The notes beneath the pieces were generated by a model that had not been told where the DNA came from, searched no databases, and worked only from the letters and a program-made list of their open reading frames with translations. DNA of 64,000 nucleotides from Lolium rigidum (lineage: Eukaryota > Streptophyta > Magnoliopsida > Poales > Poaceae), in the NCBI RefSeq assembly GCF_022539505.1, contig NC_061508.1, positions 60,184,033 to 60,248,032 on the forward strand, in the 5' to 3' direction. Position 1 is the first letter of the stretch; each line of letters opens with the position of its first letter. Of this stretch, positions 23,541-35,197 are shown piece after piece. Position numbers and translations under genes: made by a program.

Positions 23541-26040
23541 ATTGATGTCACACTCAACCAATGGTCTGATTTATTATTATGTGCGCTAAATGGAAATATA
23601 ATAACACACATTTATGATGAAGGCCAATGCTCTTACCTTTGTGTGCGTAGAGAGTTTAAATTTTTGTACGACGAGACATACTATTTTGTTTAGTAGTGAT
23701 ACATGCATTATGTATCATCTATTCTATGCCATATAACATTAGTTATATTGATATTTAGATAATTTATGTATTATTTATTAGTTTTTAGATGGTTTACATG
23801 ATTTTTCTCAAAAACCTTTGCATTTATATTTAATTATGGGATGCATAAATCCACCCTTTTGTATTATTTTACAAGGACCTTTTGGACTCCAAATAAATTG
23901 AGGTAAAATACCACACAAGTATTTCAGGAAAACGAAGACTACTAGCTTTGGAGGCCCACTAGAGGATCTACGAGGCCCGAGATGGGGCCCACAACGCACC
24001 TCCCCAAGCGAGGTGTGTTGAGGTGGATCCCACTCTCATTGTGGCTCTCCTCACAACCTCCCTTTTACCGACACCTTCGTCTTGCGAAAAAATCCTATGC
24101 AAGAATTTAATTAGGAGATTTTTCGTAGGTAGCGATTGACCCGAAAGTATTCTCCTTCTCACGACGAGGGAATATCCTGCTCTCCCATGAGTAGTGCCAA
24201 GGGGAATTGTTGTTGTTTTCGACACTGATACATGCATAAACAACATCATCACCATCTTCATGATCAACATCGCACCTCACATCTTACGGAAGATCGGAAC
24301 CATGGATAGGTTTCTAGTGATGTTTGCATGCCAGTATATATTACTCTTTGTTGGTGAAGTTATATTTCCAAACTGTGTTGTAAGGCATATGCACATGATC
24401 ATTGTCATGTCCCACCATTGTGAGTAGTTCCCAACATTCCTAAGAGCATACGATGAATTAGCCATGATTTGTATGTAACATGCATGCTATAAACATTTGG
24501 TCAATTTTTATACTTTATCATGGTCCTACGATGGTAATATACAAACGTCGACTATGTATGTAACTCCACCTATATGGGCTCACATGGCTGCACCCTAGAG
24601 TAGGAAAAAGAGGAGGGATGGCTAGAGATGATGAAAACCATGTTGTAAATCATTTGGCCTGCAATAGGGGGTTGTTGATCGGGGACCCTAAAATTTAAGG
24701 CGATGGTTCCATTGCTTTCTCATGTATGTGACTTTGGGATCAATCATTAGAGATGTAGTTCCTCGTGTACACATGGGCACCTAACTTAGGCTCAGTTCAG
24801 TAAGAATAAAATTTCACAAGATGTTTATCATGCTTCTTGTGAAAATCTAAGTAATTCCATGCCACCATCAGGAGTGTTGTTACATATAAGAACAAGAACT
24901 TTGGCTTGTATTGGATAGAGTATTGGGATATCTCTAAAATAAGTTTTTTACATTAATTGTTATTTGCATTTTACATTAAAACAACAAACAAACCAACATA
25001 CCAATCTTTGCACCTTTTATTGTTAATTCTTTGCCAAGTGTGTTAGCCAAAACCTACATCTTCTCGTGAGTTCGATACTCAACCCTTATCGAGAAGTGCT
25101 ATAATCGATTCCCTACTATTGTGGTGTGAAGTAGCCAAAAGGGATGTGCATATTGTTTGTGTAGGTGCATTCTTAAGTTTAGGGGCATGTTTTGAGCTAA
25201 TATGTTTATATTATTTGAGAGCCAAATCCATGTAGGTAGCTACATGTACAACTAATATTGTTTATGTATGTGCAGAACTAACAAGGTATAGACTTTATTT
25301 ATAGCTCTGCTTGCTTAACTTGGACAATCCAAGAATAATCATGTGAATATTCTATGTACTTTATCGCCTTTCCTTTAAATTTTCCTCTCTTTTTTCCTAG
25401 TCTCTGAAATGACCACTATCATAACACCATTAGAAGCAAATCTTTGCCTAGGGTTAAGAGGCAACAGAGGGACGTGAACCCTTGTTTCCGCAAACCCTAA
25501 CCCTAGTCTGTCTGCGGGTTTTCTATGAATGAAGAGGGAGCGTTAATGAGAGCACATTTGATAGTGTAATTATTGTGTTTATGGAGGGAGACATCATGTC
25601 TAAGATACACATTTCCTCTTGAAGATGCAATGATAGGCCAAGATAACGGAAACCGCGTCACATGCTTTCCGATTCTTAGACAAAAGAGAAACGACAATTG
25701 TTCGTATTTATTTAAGGGAATGTTCACCGAATCTATGACACCCACTTTCTAGCACCGGTTTGTCGAGTTGCGGAAGAAGCGACGCGTGTTTTTCCGTTTG
25801 TTCGTATTTGGCATATTCAAGTTCAGGACGTTGTATCACACTTGTGTTATGTATGAGAATTTATAGTTCAATTTTTGTCTCAAAACTTCAACCAGAATTC
25901 TCCAAATGAAATAGAAATGGGATGTGGGGTGGGTAGCCACTCTTACACCCTAGTTCACGTGAATGTTTCTTGAAAATTTAGAGTGATTTTTTATTGAGCG
26001 ATAAATATCTTTAGATATATCTGTAACTAATACACACATT
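23541..26040. other. Intergenic sequence, no gene supported
   Basis: AT-rich with scattered short frames on both strands. I recognise no transposon terminus or protein. An isolated GC-richer patch lies at 23960-24200. Confidence 0.4.
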
Positions 26041-26574
26041 TATTACAAAATATATGCAGTTGGGGGAATTAAAGGCCTGTACTGAATCGTTCAATCTGAG
26101 CCGTCGATCCGTGGCACGAGGATAATCTGACCAAGATCTCCCACCTTGTACTAATCCATCCCCTTCCCCCGGCTCGCCCTCCACCTTCAGTTACGATTGA
26201 TTCCACACCACCTCTCAGTCGCCGCTCGCCGTCTTCCCGGATCCAAGGTACGCCGCCGCAACCCACCTTGTTCGATTCCGCCGGCTCCTACGCCCGCCAC
26301 CCTGCTATACCGTACCGTCGACGCCGACGCCCCAATCCCTCGCCCCACCCCCGGCTCCAAACACCCTCGCCTCCCACCGTCGCCGTCGCCGCCGTCGCCG
26401 TTTCTTTTCTTCCTCATCGGGGCATCGAGATCCCGCTGTCTCTGCCCCGTCCGCAAGTGTCTGATGAGATTTTTCTTTTATCCAGCCATTAATTGAATCC
26501 CTCCGACCTTCACGACTTGTGGGTGTGCCGCTGCACGCCCGGCACACCTTCTAGATCCGCCTCTGCGAACAGGC
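26041..26574 (+). promoter_or_regulatory. Promoter, 5' leader and probable leader intron of the DCD gene
   Basis: GC content rises sharply at about 26150, typical of a transcription start. A likely 5'-UTR intron runs from the donor in ATCCAAG|GTACGC (26248) to the acceptor GCGAACAG (ending 26572), leaving two bases before the ATG at 26575. ORFs on either strand in this stretch are not in good context. The intron call is inferred from splice-like sites only. Confidence 0.5.
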
Positions 26575-29500
26575 ATGGTGAAGTCTCCCAACAGCACCCC
26601 CAAGGCCAAGGCCAAGGCGGCCTCTGCCGGCGGTGTGGCCAGGCCGTCCCAGGCGAGCGCTTCCAGCCCTGGTTCCGCCAAGATTTCCAAGTTTAGGAAA
26701 CGGAAGGCTAAGGTTGCAGCAACAGCTGCTGTGGCAGCCTCCGCGGGTGACGGGTCTGCCTCTGCTTCCGTGCAGAAACCACCCACCGCTTCGCCTGTGG
26801 CATCCTTGAAGCCAACCACGGCAGCGGAAGGATCATCTGCTGCCCAGGCGCTTGCACCAAAGGCAGACACCGCTGAAGCATCGGCTGCAAAGCCGAAGCT
26901 GAAGCCGGATGATGCTGCAGCTGGCACCAGCAATGGGGTGGGTGCTAGCGGTGGTGATGGCAGGAAGAGGGCCAAAAGAGAGCGGAAGAAGGAGAGGTCT
27001 ATGGCCTGGAAGGGAAAGGGGAAGGAGGAGGAGGCGCAGGGGCAGGGGAAGAAGGAGGACAGGAAGGAAGACCGGAGCAAGAAAGAAGTGGGGAGTGGTA
27101 GCAAGGGAGCAGGGCTTATTTTCATGTGCAATGCACAGACTAAGCCCGAGTGCTTCCGCAACCGCTTGTTTGGAATGCCCATGGGCAAGAAAGAGATGGT
27201 GGAGAAGGTCCGACCAGGGACAAAGCTTTTCCTTTATGATTTTGACTTGAGGCTGCTATACGGAGTGTACAATGCGACATCAAAGGGCGGAGTGAACCTT
27301 GTCCGAGATGCATTTAATGGAAAATTCCCTGCCCAGGTAATCCCGTTCTTTCATTATCTAAAACTAGATCCTTATGTGGGGAATATAGTAGCGGCGGGAG
27401 CTGTTTTGCATTTTATGCACGTGTACATTGCCCCAAGGGATATTTGTGGCTCAGGTACTCCAATAGCTTTGCCTTTGCTACGCAATGAATGGTAGACATG
27501 GAACACGAGTGGAGGTCTTACTGGGTCACGCTACATCGTAGGAATATAGATTCTATTTAGGTCAAGATTGCATTTTCAATTTTATAAGATGCACTTGGGC
27601 ACGACCAGGGGTTATAGTAATGAGTGGAATTTACATCCTAATTTCTGTTATGCATTTGTTTTGGTAAGCTTTTATAAACAGAGGAGGATGCACGCCTTAG
27701 TTTGTAAACCCTAGAAAAGTATCAGTAGTATGTCCAAGGCGTTATTAGCAGAGTAGTGAAACTGCTCCTATTTGTCGTATAGTGCACGTGTCATATATAT
27801 TTGGAGGGTTCCTTGGTTGTGTAACTTTCGCCCAAGTTAATGTGCCAGATGTTGCTAGGAATCATGATTTGGGCTAGCCATCATCAAATCATAGTTCCAT
27901 ATTTCAGTTATAATGTTATATTGTGATGCATTCATGTAGCATATAGAAATGAATGGTAGACATGACACATGAGTAAAAGTCTTACTGGGTCACACTATCT
28001 TAGGAAGGTCTTCCATTTTTTTTTTTTTGAAGTCATGATCTGAATGAGTCGCACATACACCCTAGCACGTGTTCCTCGACGCTGGGGGAGCTCTATTTTA
28101 GGTCCAGATTGCATTTTGAATTTTGTAAAATTCAGTGCTACATGACCAGGGGTTATAGTAATGAGCGGAATTATACATCATAAATTCTCTTCTGCATTTT
28201 TATGGCAAGCTTTTATAAACAGCGGTAATGAGGATGTGCGCCCTTGTTTGTAAACCCTAAAAAAATATCAGTGGTGTGTCCAAGGCGTTTTTAGTAGAGT
28301 ACTAACAGTACTCCTGTTTGTCGGACACGATGTGCACGTATAACATATGTGTAGAGGAATCCTTGGTATGTGGCTTTCATCCAAGTTTTTATGGAAAATG
28401 TAGCTAGGTGAATCATGAGTTGAGTTGACCATCATCAAATCATAGTTCCGTCTTTCAATTATAATTGCGATGCATTCCTGTAGCATATAAAATGGCCAAC
28501 TTATGACTTGACACGTTATTCTATGTTTAATCATTCTCACTGCAAACTAAATAGTCTCTTCCTTAATATTATCCATCAATAAATTTCCTCCCCTTTTGAT
28601 GCTTGAGTTTTCTTCAGAAGTAGAATCATGATACTTTGACTCAGAAGAAACATAGAGACTGAAACAATTGTGTTCTAACAAGTTATATTTATCAAAACTC
28701 TGCCAGAAATGAGATAGGTTGTTAAGTTATGCATTGGTTTTTTCTTATAATCTCATGTTAAATGGTTATTGATGAAATTTAGTTGATGTGATGAGGAGTG
28801 ATTGAGTGCGCACACAGTTTATATTCATGTGTCAGCCCTTAAGCAGTTCTATTCACAGAATCCATTTTTTGGGTGGCAGCATGCTGACTCTTCACATGAA
28901 TTGTTGGTTGAGATATGGATGGGTTAGATTAAGATGCACTTGAAAATGCAATCGATGTTAACTTGTAATGACCCTCCTAAGGATCCTACCCTGACCTTGA
29001 CCCCGATCTGTCCAAAGTCCCCCATAGCTTATTCAATTGTCCATGTAAAGAGTTTACATGTTACAACGTTAGCACTTGTAAAATTAGTATGTACTTGGCG
29101 CATCCCCGCCATCTTCACAAATTGGAAAATTGCACTCTAACAAGCTCATGCCCTCCTCCTATACAAGTTTATCTATGAAACCCAACTTATTATATGCTAC
29201 TGAAAGAAGCTAAGTTAGGTCCTCTAAGTTGCCCATTGATGGATGAAAACTAGCAAAAGATATTTGCCTCATTTTTTTTTACAAAAGCATGACTCTACCT
29301 AACATCTCTTGTGCTGTGTCCTTCATTTACTTTGTTTCGGTTATGAGTTATCGTATAAAGAACTGATGCTAAAATGGTGACATATATTGTGCACTGGAAT
29401 TCTGATCGTAATCCTAAATTGTCGTTTGTGGTGATATTGACAATGGGCAATCTATCATGACGGAGAGGAAGTTCCATAGGTGAAATCGTCGATGATCTTT

Positions 29501-31372
29501 ATCATAATTGTATCTTTTATTCAGATATAGTTTTGATTGTAATTGTACTTACTTTCAAGGGTCAATTTGTTTGTTTTCGTATTTACTTAGCTATGTCCTC
29601 TAAGTGGCCGAATGGGTGGTTGGAAGTTGAAGTGAGTAAGGTTTGGATTTTGGAGACCATATATTTATGTTTGAAATCTTGTATGTTGGAGTGGTTATGT
29701 TACCCCTGTGTTAGATAGCCCTATAATGTGAAGTTTTAAGTTGCACACTGAACACTGGACATTGGCATACACAATTTTCTGCTTTTCTTTTTTTACAATG
29801 TCCAGGACTAATTTGTGGGCAGAAGATTCTACACGACCTTTTTATGAAATCGTACCTCATGCCAGAGTAGTTAGTGTTGAAGAGTGGTATTCTTGTTGTA
29901 CTCAAAACGAATTTTATGTGTTTGATGTAGGTGAAATTTAAGACTGATAAAGATTGCCTTCCTCTTCCTGAGAGTAGTTTCAAGCATGCCATCAAAGAGA
30001 ACTACAGTGCAAGCCGCAAGTTTGACCCTGAGCTCAACTCTACACAAGTGAGTTCCCTTGGTTTTTTTTTGTATATAAAATGCACAGTTTAATCAACAGA
30101 ACTATTGGGTAGTGTCAAACATAAATCCCTTTTTACCTTGTTGTTTATCATATTATGCGATTTATGCAGGTTCGTAGGCTAATGGACCTATTCAAGCCTA
30201 TCAATGTACCTCAATCAGCTCCAGAGGAAAGGCACCGCTATGAGGAAAGAAGGAATCTCCATCAATATGAAGATAGGAGACATGCATTGCCCGTTGAAGA
30301 AAGACGCCAGCAGGTGGTTGCACAGGTTCCTCCTCCTGAGGACTCATATAGGGCACCACGCTTGGCTCCATTTCCTACAGAGTCCGGACATGGTCAATTT
30401 TTGACTAATGTCCAGGGTGATCATATATATTATCAGCAAGCACTTCCTGCACCGGAGTCTCGGCACATTGCTCTTGCCCCAGAGCCTCGCCATGTGCCTT
30501 CTATACCAGAGCCTCGACATGTCCCACTAGCGTATTACCACCATTTGGCTCCTTCATCTGATGATTCCTACTACCGCTCTCGAGTGGATCCATTGCATGA
30601 GCGGTAAGTTCAGATTCGCCGTGTTTTGCTAATTTAGACTGACAGTAAAATACAGTGTGGTTACTATGAACACTATGATGTCAATACTGAAGCTACGCTG
30701 TGCTCTTGACTAACAAAATTCTTGAATTTCAGCATTGCCGCCAGATCACCTCCAAGGGATTATATAGCACAGCCTGGGGAATTGTCTGCTCGTGCTGACC
30801 GCTTGGAGGAGCTCTACCGGACTGGTAATGTTGCTGTTCGTGGTGCTCGCCTGGAGGATCTTTACCGTTCAGGAGAGATTTCTGTTCATGGTGCTCGTCT
30901 GGAGGATCCTTACCGTCCAAGAGAGATTGATGCCCGTGGTGCTCGCCTGGAGGATCCTTACCGTCCAAGAGAGGTTGATGCCCGTGGTGCTCACATGGAA
31001 GATCCTTACCGTCCAGGAGATGTTGATGCCCGTGGTGCTCGTGTGGACGATCTCTACCGCCCAGGTGAGATTGCTTCTCGTGGTGTTCGTATGGAAGATC
31101 ACTACCGTCCAGGAGAGATCACCACTCGCGATGCTCGTGCGGAGGATCTGTACCATCCTGGAGGTGTTGCTGCTCGTGGTTCTTATGGGGAGCTCTACCG
31201 CTCTGACCGGCTTGTCACTCGTGCTGTGGATCCCCCGCGTCATCCTTATGAGACTTCAGACCATGCTTATGCTGAAACCAGCCAGCGGCCTGTCTCTACA
31301 ACAAGGGCCAATGGACCTGGCGTGCCGGTCTCGTCTCTCTATTCCTTTGCTGGAGCACCTGTCTATCGATGA
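26575..31372 (+). CDS. DCD-domain protein with C-terminal 16-residue repeats
   Basis: Four coding exons: 26575-27336, 29931-30047, 30170-30603 and 30733-31372, all with GT-AG introns in consistent phase, giving about 650 residues. The N-terminal 1-175 is Ala/Lys-rich with a basic stretch ([12 protein letters not shown], about 132-145) that could be a nuclear signal. The DCD (development and cell death) domain spans about 180-300 across exons 1-3: [27 protein letters not shown], then [18 protein letters not shown] across the first junction, ending at RRLMDLF. Exon 3 of the CDS holds PEPRHV repeats. The last exon has about eight 16-residue repeats of the form [16 protein letters not shown] and ends in APVYR. 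Plant DCD proteins are linked to ER/osmotic stress and hypersensitive cell death; that function is family knowledge, not shown here. The start is chosen as the first ATG after the leader intron, in good context. Retention of the first coding intron would stop at 27495. Confidence 0.88.
27337..29930 (+). other. Large first coding intron of the DCD gene (2594 bp)
   Basis: Donor CCCAG|GTAATC at 27337 and acceptor TTTGATGTAG ending 29930; the join restores the FPAQ-VKF motif of the DCD domain. It contains a diverged tandem duplication (27484-28494). No other gene inside. Confidence 0.85.
27484..28494. repeat. About 0.5-kb tandem duplication within the DCD-gene intron
   Basis: Copy 1 (27484-27947) and copy 2 (27948-28494) both start AATGAATGGTAGACATG and end at GATGCATTC(A/C)TGTAGCATATA. 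They share AGGGGTTATAGTAATGAG and TTTGTAAACCCTA. Copy 2 has an extra block of about 85 bp (about 28007-28092) that starts at a T-run. Divergence is roughly 15%. Confidence 0.9.
30795..31195 (+). repeat. 48-bp coding minisatellite in the DCD gene
   Basis: About eight in-frame 48-bp units encode 16-residue repeats with conserved R-(L/M/V)-E-D-x-Y-R-x-(G/R)-E-(I/V) positions. The most alike units are at 30890-30985. The repeat keeps all three + frames and parts of the minus strand open, which explains several false ORFs. Confidence 0.9.
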
Positions 31373-32744
31373 TTAGCTCTCCGCGACGTGCCCTTGAGCT
31401 GTCTGTATTTGCCAATAGTGCTGGATGTTTTCCTTTTGGGTAAAGTTATATCTCAACTGTAAGAAGTCAGGATGTTGTCTCTATGTTGTATACCTGTTAA
31501 ACTGCTTATCCTGTTAAACTGCTTACTGGATGAAATGGCATTCAGGTTCAAACCTTTTTGGTCCATGGTGTTGGATATGGTTAATACTTTTCTTGTGCTG
31601 TTGGGTTTTGGCTTGGTGACCTATGGCCTTGGGCAAGCACAGGTGCTACCAACCTGTGGTCAGTACTCCCATCCAGAGAAGCGCGGACTTTTTGAGGAAC
31701 GGAACTACGGAGGGCGACAGCTCGCGGCACTTGAGAGCAAGGAAGGGTTGGTGGCTGCTGCTCGTGAGTCTCCCAGAGACGCAGCCGGAACTCAAATTGG
31801 TGGGAGCAGTCGAAGATGGTGCAGGTACTTATGTTGCTCTCCGTTGCCTTAGCAGCTAGAGGATGATAGCGATTACAAAATGCAATACTATTCTTATCGC
31901 ATTCGCGTGTGCTGCGTTGGAGAACATGACCCAAGGAAGCCATCGTTTGTTGCTAATTAATTAATCCTACTAGTCCACAATAATTCACCGCTTCAGGCCT
32001 GCAAAAGAAAATTATGCTGCTATACCACGTTACAAATCTTTTACGGAAGACGAGACATTACTTTCGAAAGGGTGGGGCAGACACATATCTCCATGAGGAT
32101 AGCGCATCTTAGACATGTGGAGTCAATTCCATATCTTATACCTTGGGTGTAATATGTATGGCCATTGCTGGAAGTTTAGTAGCTTGGGGAGTTATTGTTA
32201 TTGTAGTTCCGTAACAACTAAGCCTTTTTTTTTCATGTACTGAATTATACATGGACACCATGTTCTTTATCATTTTCGCACCCTTTTGTTTATTTCTAGC
32301 TCATTTTATGCCACTAAACTATCATACATATGTTATTGTCATTTACCTAGCTCACATATCAAATTTAGGGGTACTATAGACATTAACTACTCAACATCAC
32401 AAATAACCTCAAAATTCTAGAAACCCAGTAGAATAGGAGGACCAACTTAGTAGGACTCCCGTTCGGAAGCTGCTAGTATACACCTAACAGCATTGGCGAA
32501 AGGGTTGAGAAATCTCCCGTGGTGGAGCTTCTCGAAGATGTCGTTGGTGCTCACGCCCTAGGATATCTTCGGAAGCTCCGCCTTGGAAAAATTTCCCTAC
32601 AAGCCCTTGAAAGGTACTTAACTAGTAAAACAAGCCAACCATCTCCATTGTTAATATCTTACATACAGTAACATCATTACACAAAAATAAATGGGAAAGT
32701 GATTTCCATATTGAGATACACAAGTTATGAGGGAGTGGTGTTTT
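31373..32744. other. 3' flank of the DCD gene
   Basis: Presumed 3' UTR followed by intergenic DNA. An exon-like block at 31642-31825, preceded by AAGCACAG and followed by GTACTT, stays open and could be an alternative or untranslated downstream exon. The rest shows no gene. No CACTA-type terminus was found before the transposase remnant to the right. Confidence 0.4.
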
Positions 32745-33108
32745 GGCACCCGGGAGCATATGCTCCCGGTTTTTAAATTTTATTTTAAATACACTTTTAA
32801 AATTTTGAAAAGTCCAGACATAAAATTTAATAGATACATCTCGAAGTTCTACACATTCACAAAGTGGTTCCATGGAAAACCAACATTTTTTACTGTCGTG
32901 TGTAAAAAAACAAATTTTGGTGCAAAAAAAGGCAGCGTACGTGACTTTTTTTTGTCTTTTTCACACAAGTCATCAAAAAAGTTTTTTTTTTGAAAAACTT
33001 GATGTTCATATGTAGAATATCGATACATAAGCGCGGAAATTTTTGTTCGAATTTTTTTAACATTTCAAAATGTTTTTCCGGTGGCGGGAGCATATGCTCC
33101 CATGTGCC
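32745..33108. mobile_element. MITE-like element with palindromic termini (364 bp)
   Basis: The left end GGCACCCGGGAGCATATGCTCCC and the right end (minus strand) GGCACATGGGAGCATATGCTCCC form terminal inverted repeats. Each contains the 16-bp perfect palindrome GGGAGCATATGCTCCC (32752-32767 and 33086-33101). The interior is AT-rich and non-coding with A and T runs. No target-site duplication is clear. I remember similar Triticeae elements but cannot assign a superfamily. Confidence 0.7.
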
Positions 33109-33244
33109 GAATTGAGTTTTTGAAGTTATGATCCTTATCTAGTCTCTTGGAAGAAAAAAGGCGGGAAGAAACCGGTGGCGATCAGGAAGGAAAGAGCCTC
33201 TTGGAAGCACGGACAATGTTCACGGAGAAAGGTTTAATACATTA
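33109..33244. other. Sequence between MITE and CACTA remnant
   Basis: No gene; probably non-coding CACTA sequence downstream of the transposase. Confidence 0.4.
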
Positions 33245-35197
33245 TTACACATCACCAACAACATCCCTATCTAGTCTTCTGAGTTTTCTTCGTGTGTTTC
33301 CTTTCTTCTGATTGCGGCGCAACCATGGATAATCTTCATTATTTAACATGATGCTTGGGTCAGTTTTCACCTTGAAGTGTGGATTATCATCAAACTTATT
33401 ATAATCTGCTGACATGTTTGTCTTGTCCTCTACTCCCACGATGTTTCTTTTTCCTGAAAGAACTATGTGGCGCTTTGGCTCATCGTATGATGTGTCCTCT
33501 TGCCTTTCTTTTTCTTTTTTTCGGTTTGGTAGATATGTCCTTCACATAAAAAAAACCCGAGCCACTGGCTAGGACGAATGGTTCGGTGTCGTACCCTAGA
33601 TTCTTGAGATCCACTGTAGTCATTCTGTACTGCGGGTCTACATGTACCCCGTCTTTCAGGTCGAACCATTTGCACCGGAACAAAGGGACCTCGAAACTAG
33701 GTCCATAGTCAAATTTTTATATCTCCTCTATGTACCCATAATATGTGACCTTCTATCCATTGTCCTCTGCTACATCAAAGCGGACACCATTGTTTTGGTT
33801 GGTGCTCTTTTTATTTTGGGCGATCGTGTAAAATGTATTCCCATTTATCTCGTACCCTTGACAAGTCGATATAGTCGAAGATGGTTGCTTGGTCAACAAG
33901 TATAGATGTTCTTCATCAGTGCCATTAATGAGACGTGTTTGCAACCAACCGCCGAAAGTCTTCATGTGTTCTCCATCAATACAATCTTCACGTTGCTCCG
34001 GGTATTCCGAGCGTAAAATATTCTTGTGTTCCACTATATATGGAGCCACCAAACTGGAATTATGTAGAACTGTGTAGTGTGCGTGACTGAAAGAATGTTC
34101 GTCCATACACATTGTTGCTTTCTTCCCAGCGTGCCTTTTCCACGCAGTCTCCCCTCATAGCGCGATTCAGGAACACCGATCGGCTTAAGGTCAGGAATAA
34201 AGTCAACACAAAACTCAATGACCTGCTCTGTTCCATAGCCCTTGGAGATGCTTCCTTCTGGCCTAGCATGGTTATGAACGTATTTCTTTAAGACTCCCAT
34301 GAATCTCTTAAAGGGGAACATGTTGTGTAGAAATACAGGACCGAGAACGGCAATCTCTTCGACCAGGTGAACGAGGAGATGCGTCATAATATTGAAGAAG
34401 GATGGTGGGAACACCAACTCGAAGCTGACTAGATATTGCACCACATCCTTCTGTAAATTTTTTAGAGTTAGTGGATTGATCACCTTCTGAGAAATTGCAT
34501 TGAGAAACGCACATAGCTTCACAATGGGTACTCGAACATTTTCCGGCACAAGCCCCCTCAATGCAACCGGAAGTAATTGTGTTATAATCACGTGGCAGTC
34601 ATGAGACTTTAGGTTTTGAAACTTTTTCTCTGACATGTTTATTATTCCCTTTATATTCGATGAGAAGCCAGACGGGACCTTGATACTACTCAGGACTTCA
34701 AAAAAGATCTCCTTCTCTTCTTTGGTAAGAGCGTAGCTGGCAGTACCTTGATACTTCTCTAGATTCAGGTTGTTTCCTTCGTGGATACATTGTTGATCCT
34801 GTCGTGCATCCGGTGTATCTTTTGTCTTCCCATACACGCCCAAGAAGTTTAGCAGGTTCACGCAAAGATTTTTTGTCACGTGCATCACGTCGATTGCAGA
34901 GTGAACCTCTAGGATTTTCCCATAGGGGTAGCTCCCAAAATATAGGCATCTTCTTCCACATGGGTACGTGTCCGTCCACATCATGCGGAACAGATTGTCC
35001 GCCAGGGTCCTTTCCAAAGATCACTTTTAAATCCTTGACCATATCATATATAACATCCCCAGTAGGGCGGGTAGGCTTCGTTCGGTTATCTGCCTCACCT
35101 CTGAAATGCTTTCCTCTTTTTCTTACGTGATCTTGTTTTGGAAGAAATTGACGATGCCCCAGGTCCACATTCTTGTTTCCTAAATATACTGTCAGTC
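33245..35197 (-). mobile_element. CACTA (En/Spm) transposon, transposase C-terminal part, disrupted
   Basis: A minus-strand degenerate coding region of a TNP2-type transposase, cut at its 5' side by a retrotransposon at 35198. Order on the minus strand: tnp2 region (about 35197-34800: KGKHFRGEADNRTKPTRPTG, MVKDLKVIFGKDPGG, HMTKNLC-like block as VMHVTKNLCVNLLNFLGV), a DUF4218-type region (about 34560-34150: LLPVALRGLVPENVRV, FPPSFFNIMTHLLVHLVEE, RFMGVLKKYV), then a DUF4216-type region (about 34000-33480: NGNTFYTIAQNKKS, FRCKWFDLKDGVHVDPQ, TTVDLKNLGY). The frame changes near 34910 and again near 34060 and 33690, so it is inactive. The rest of the gene should lie to the right of the whole nest, outside the window. 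Confidence 0.85.
34034..35017 (-). pseudogene. TNP2-like transposase fragment
   Basis: The longest open piece (327 codons) of the CACTA transposase. It contains the conserved IDVMHVTKNLCVN block of the tnp2 domain and most of the DUF4218-like domain. Upstream residues of the same protein (35197 to about 34910) are in another frame, so a frameshift lies near 34910-35000. A stretch of non-homologous residues at the end (after about 34080) marks a second frameshift. Confidence 0.8.

Noticed and set aside
30729..31376. Additional frames in the DCD gene last exon on both strands
   Set aside because: Created by the 48-bp coding repeat, which lacks stops in several frames.
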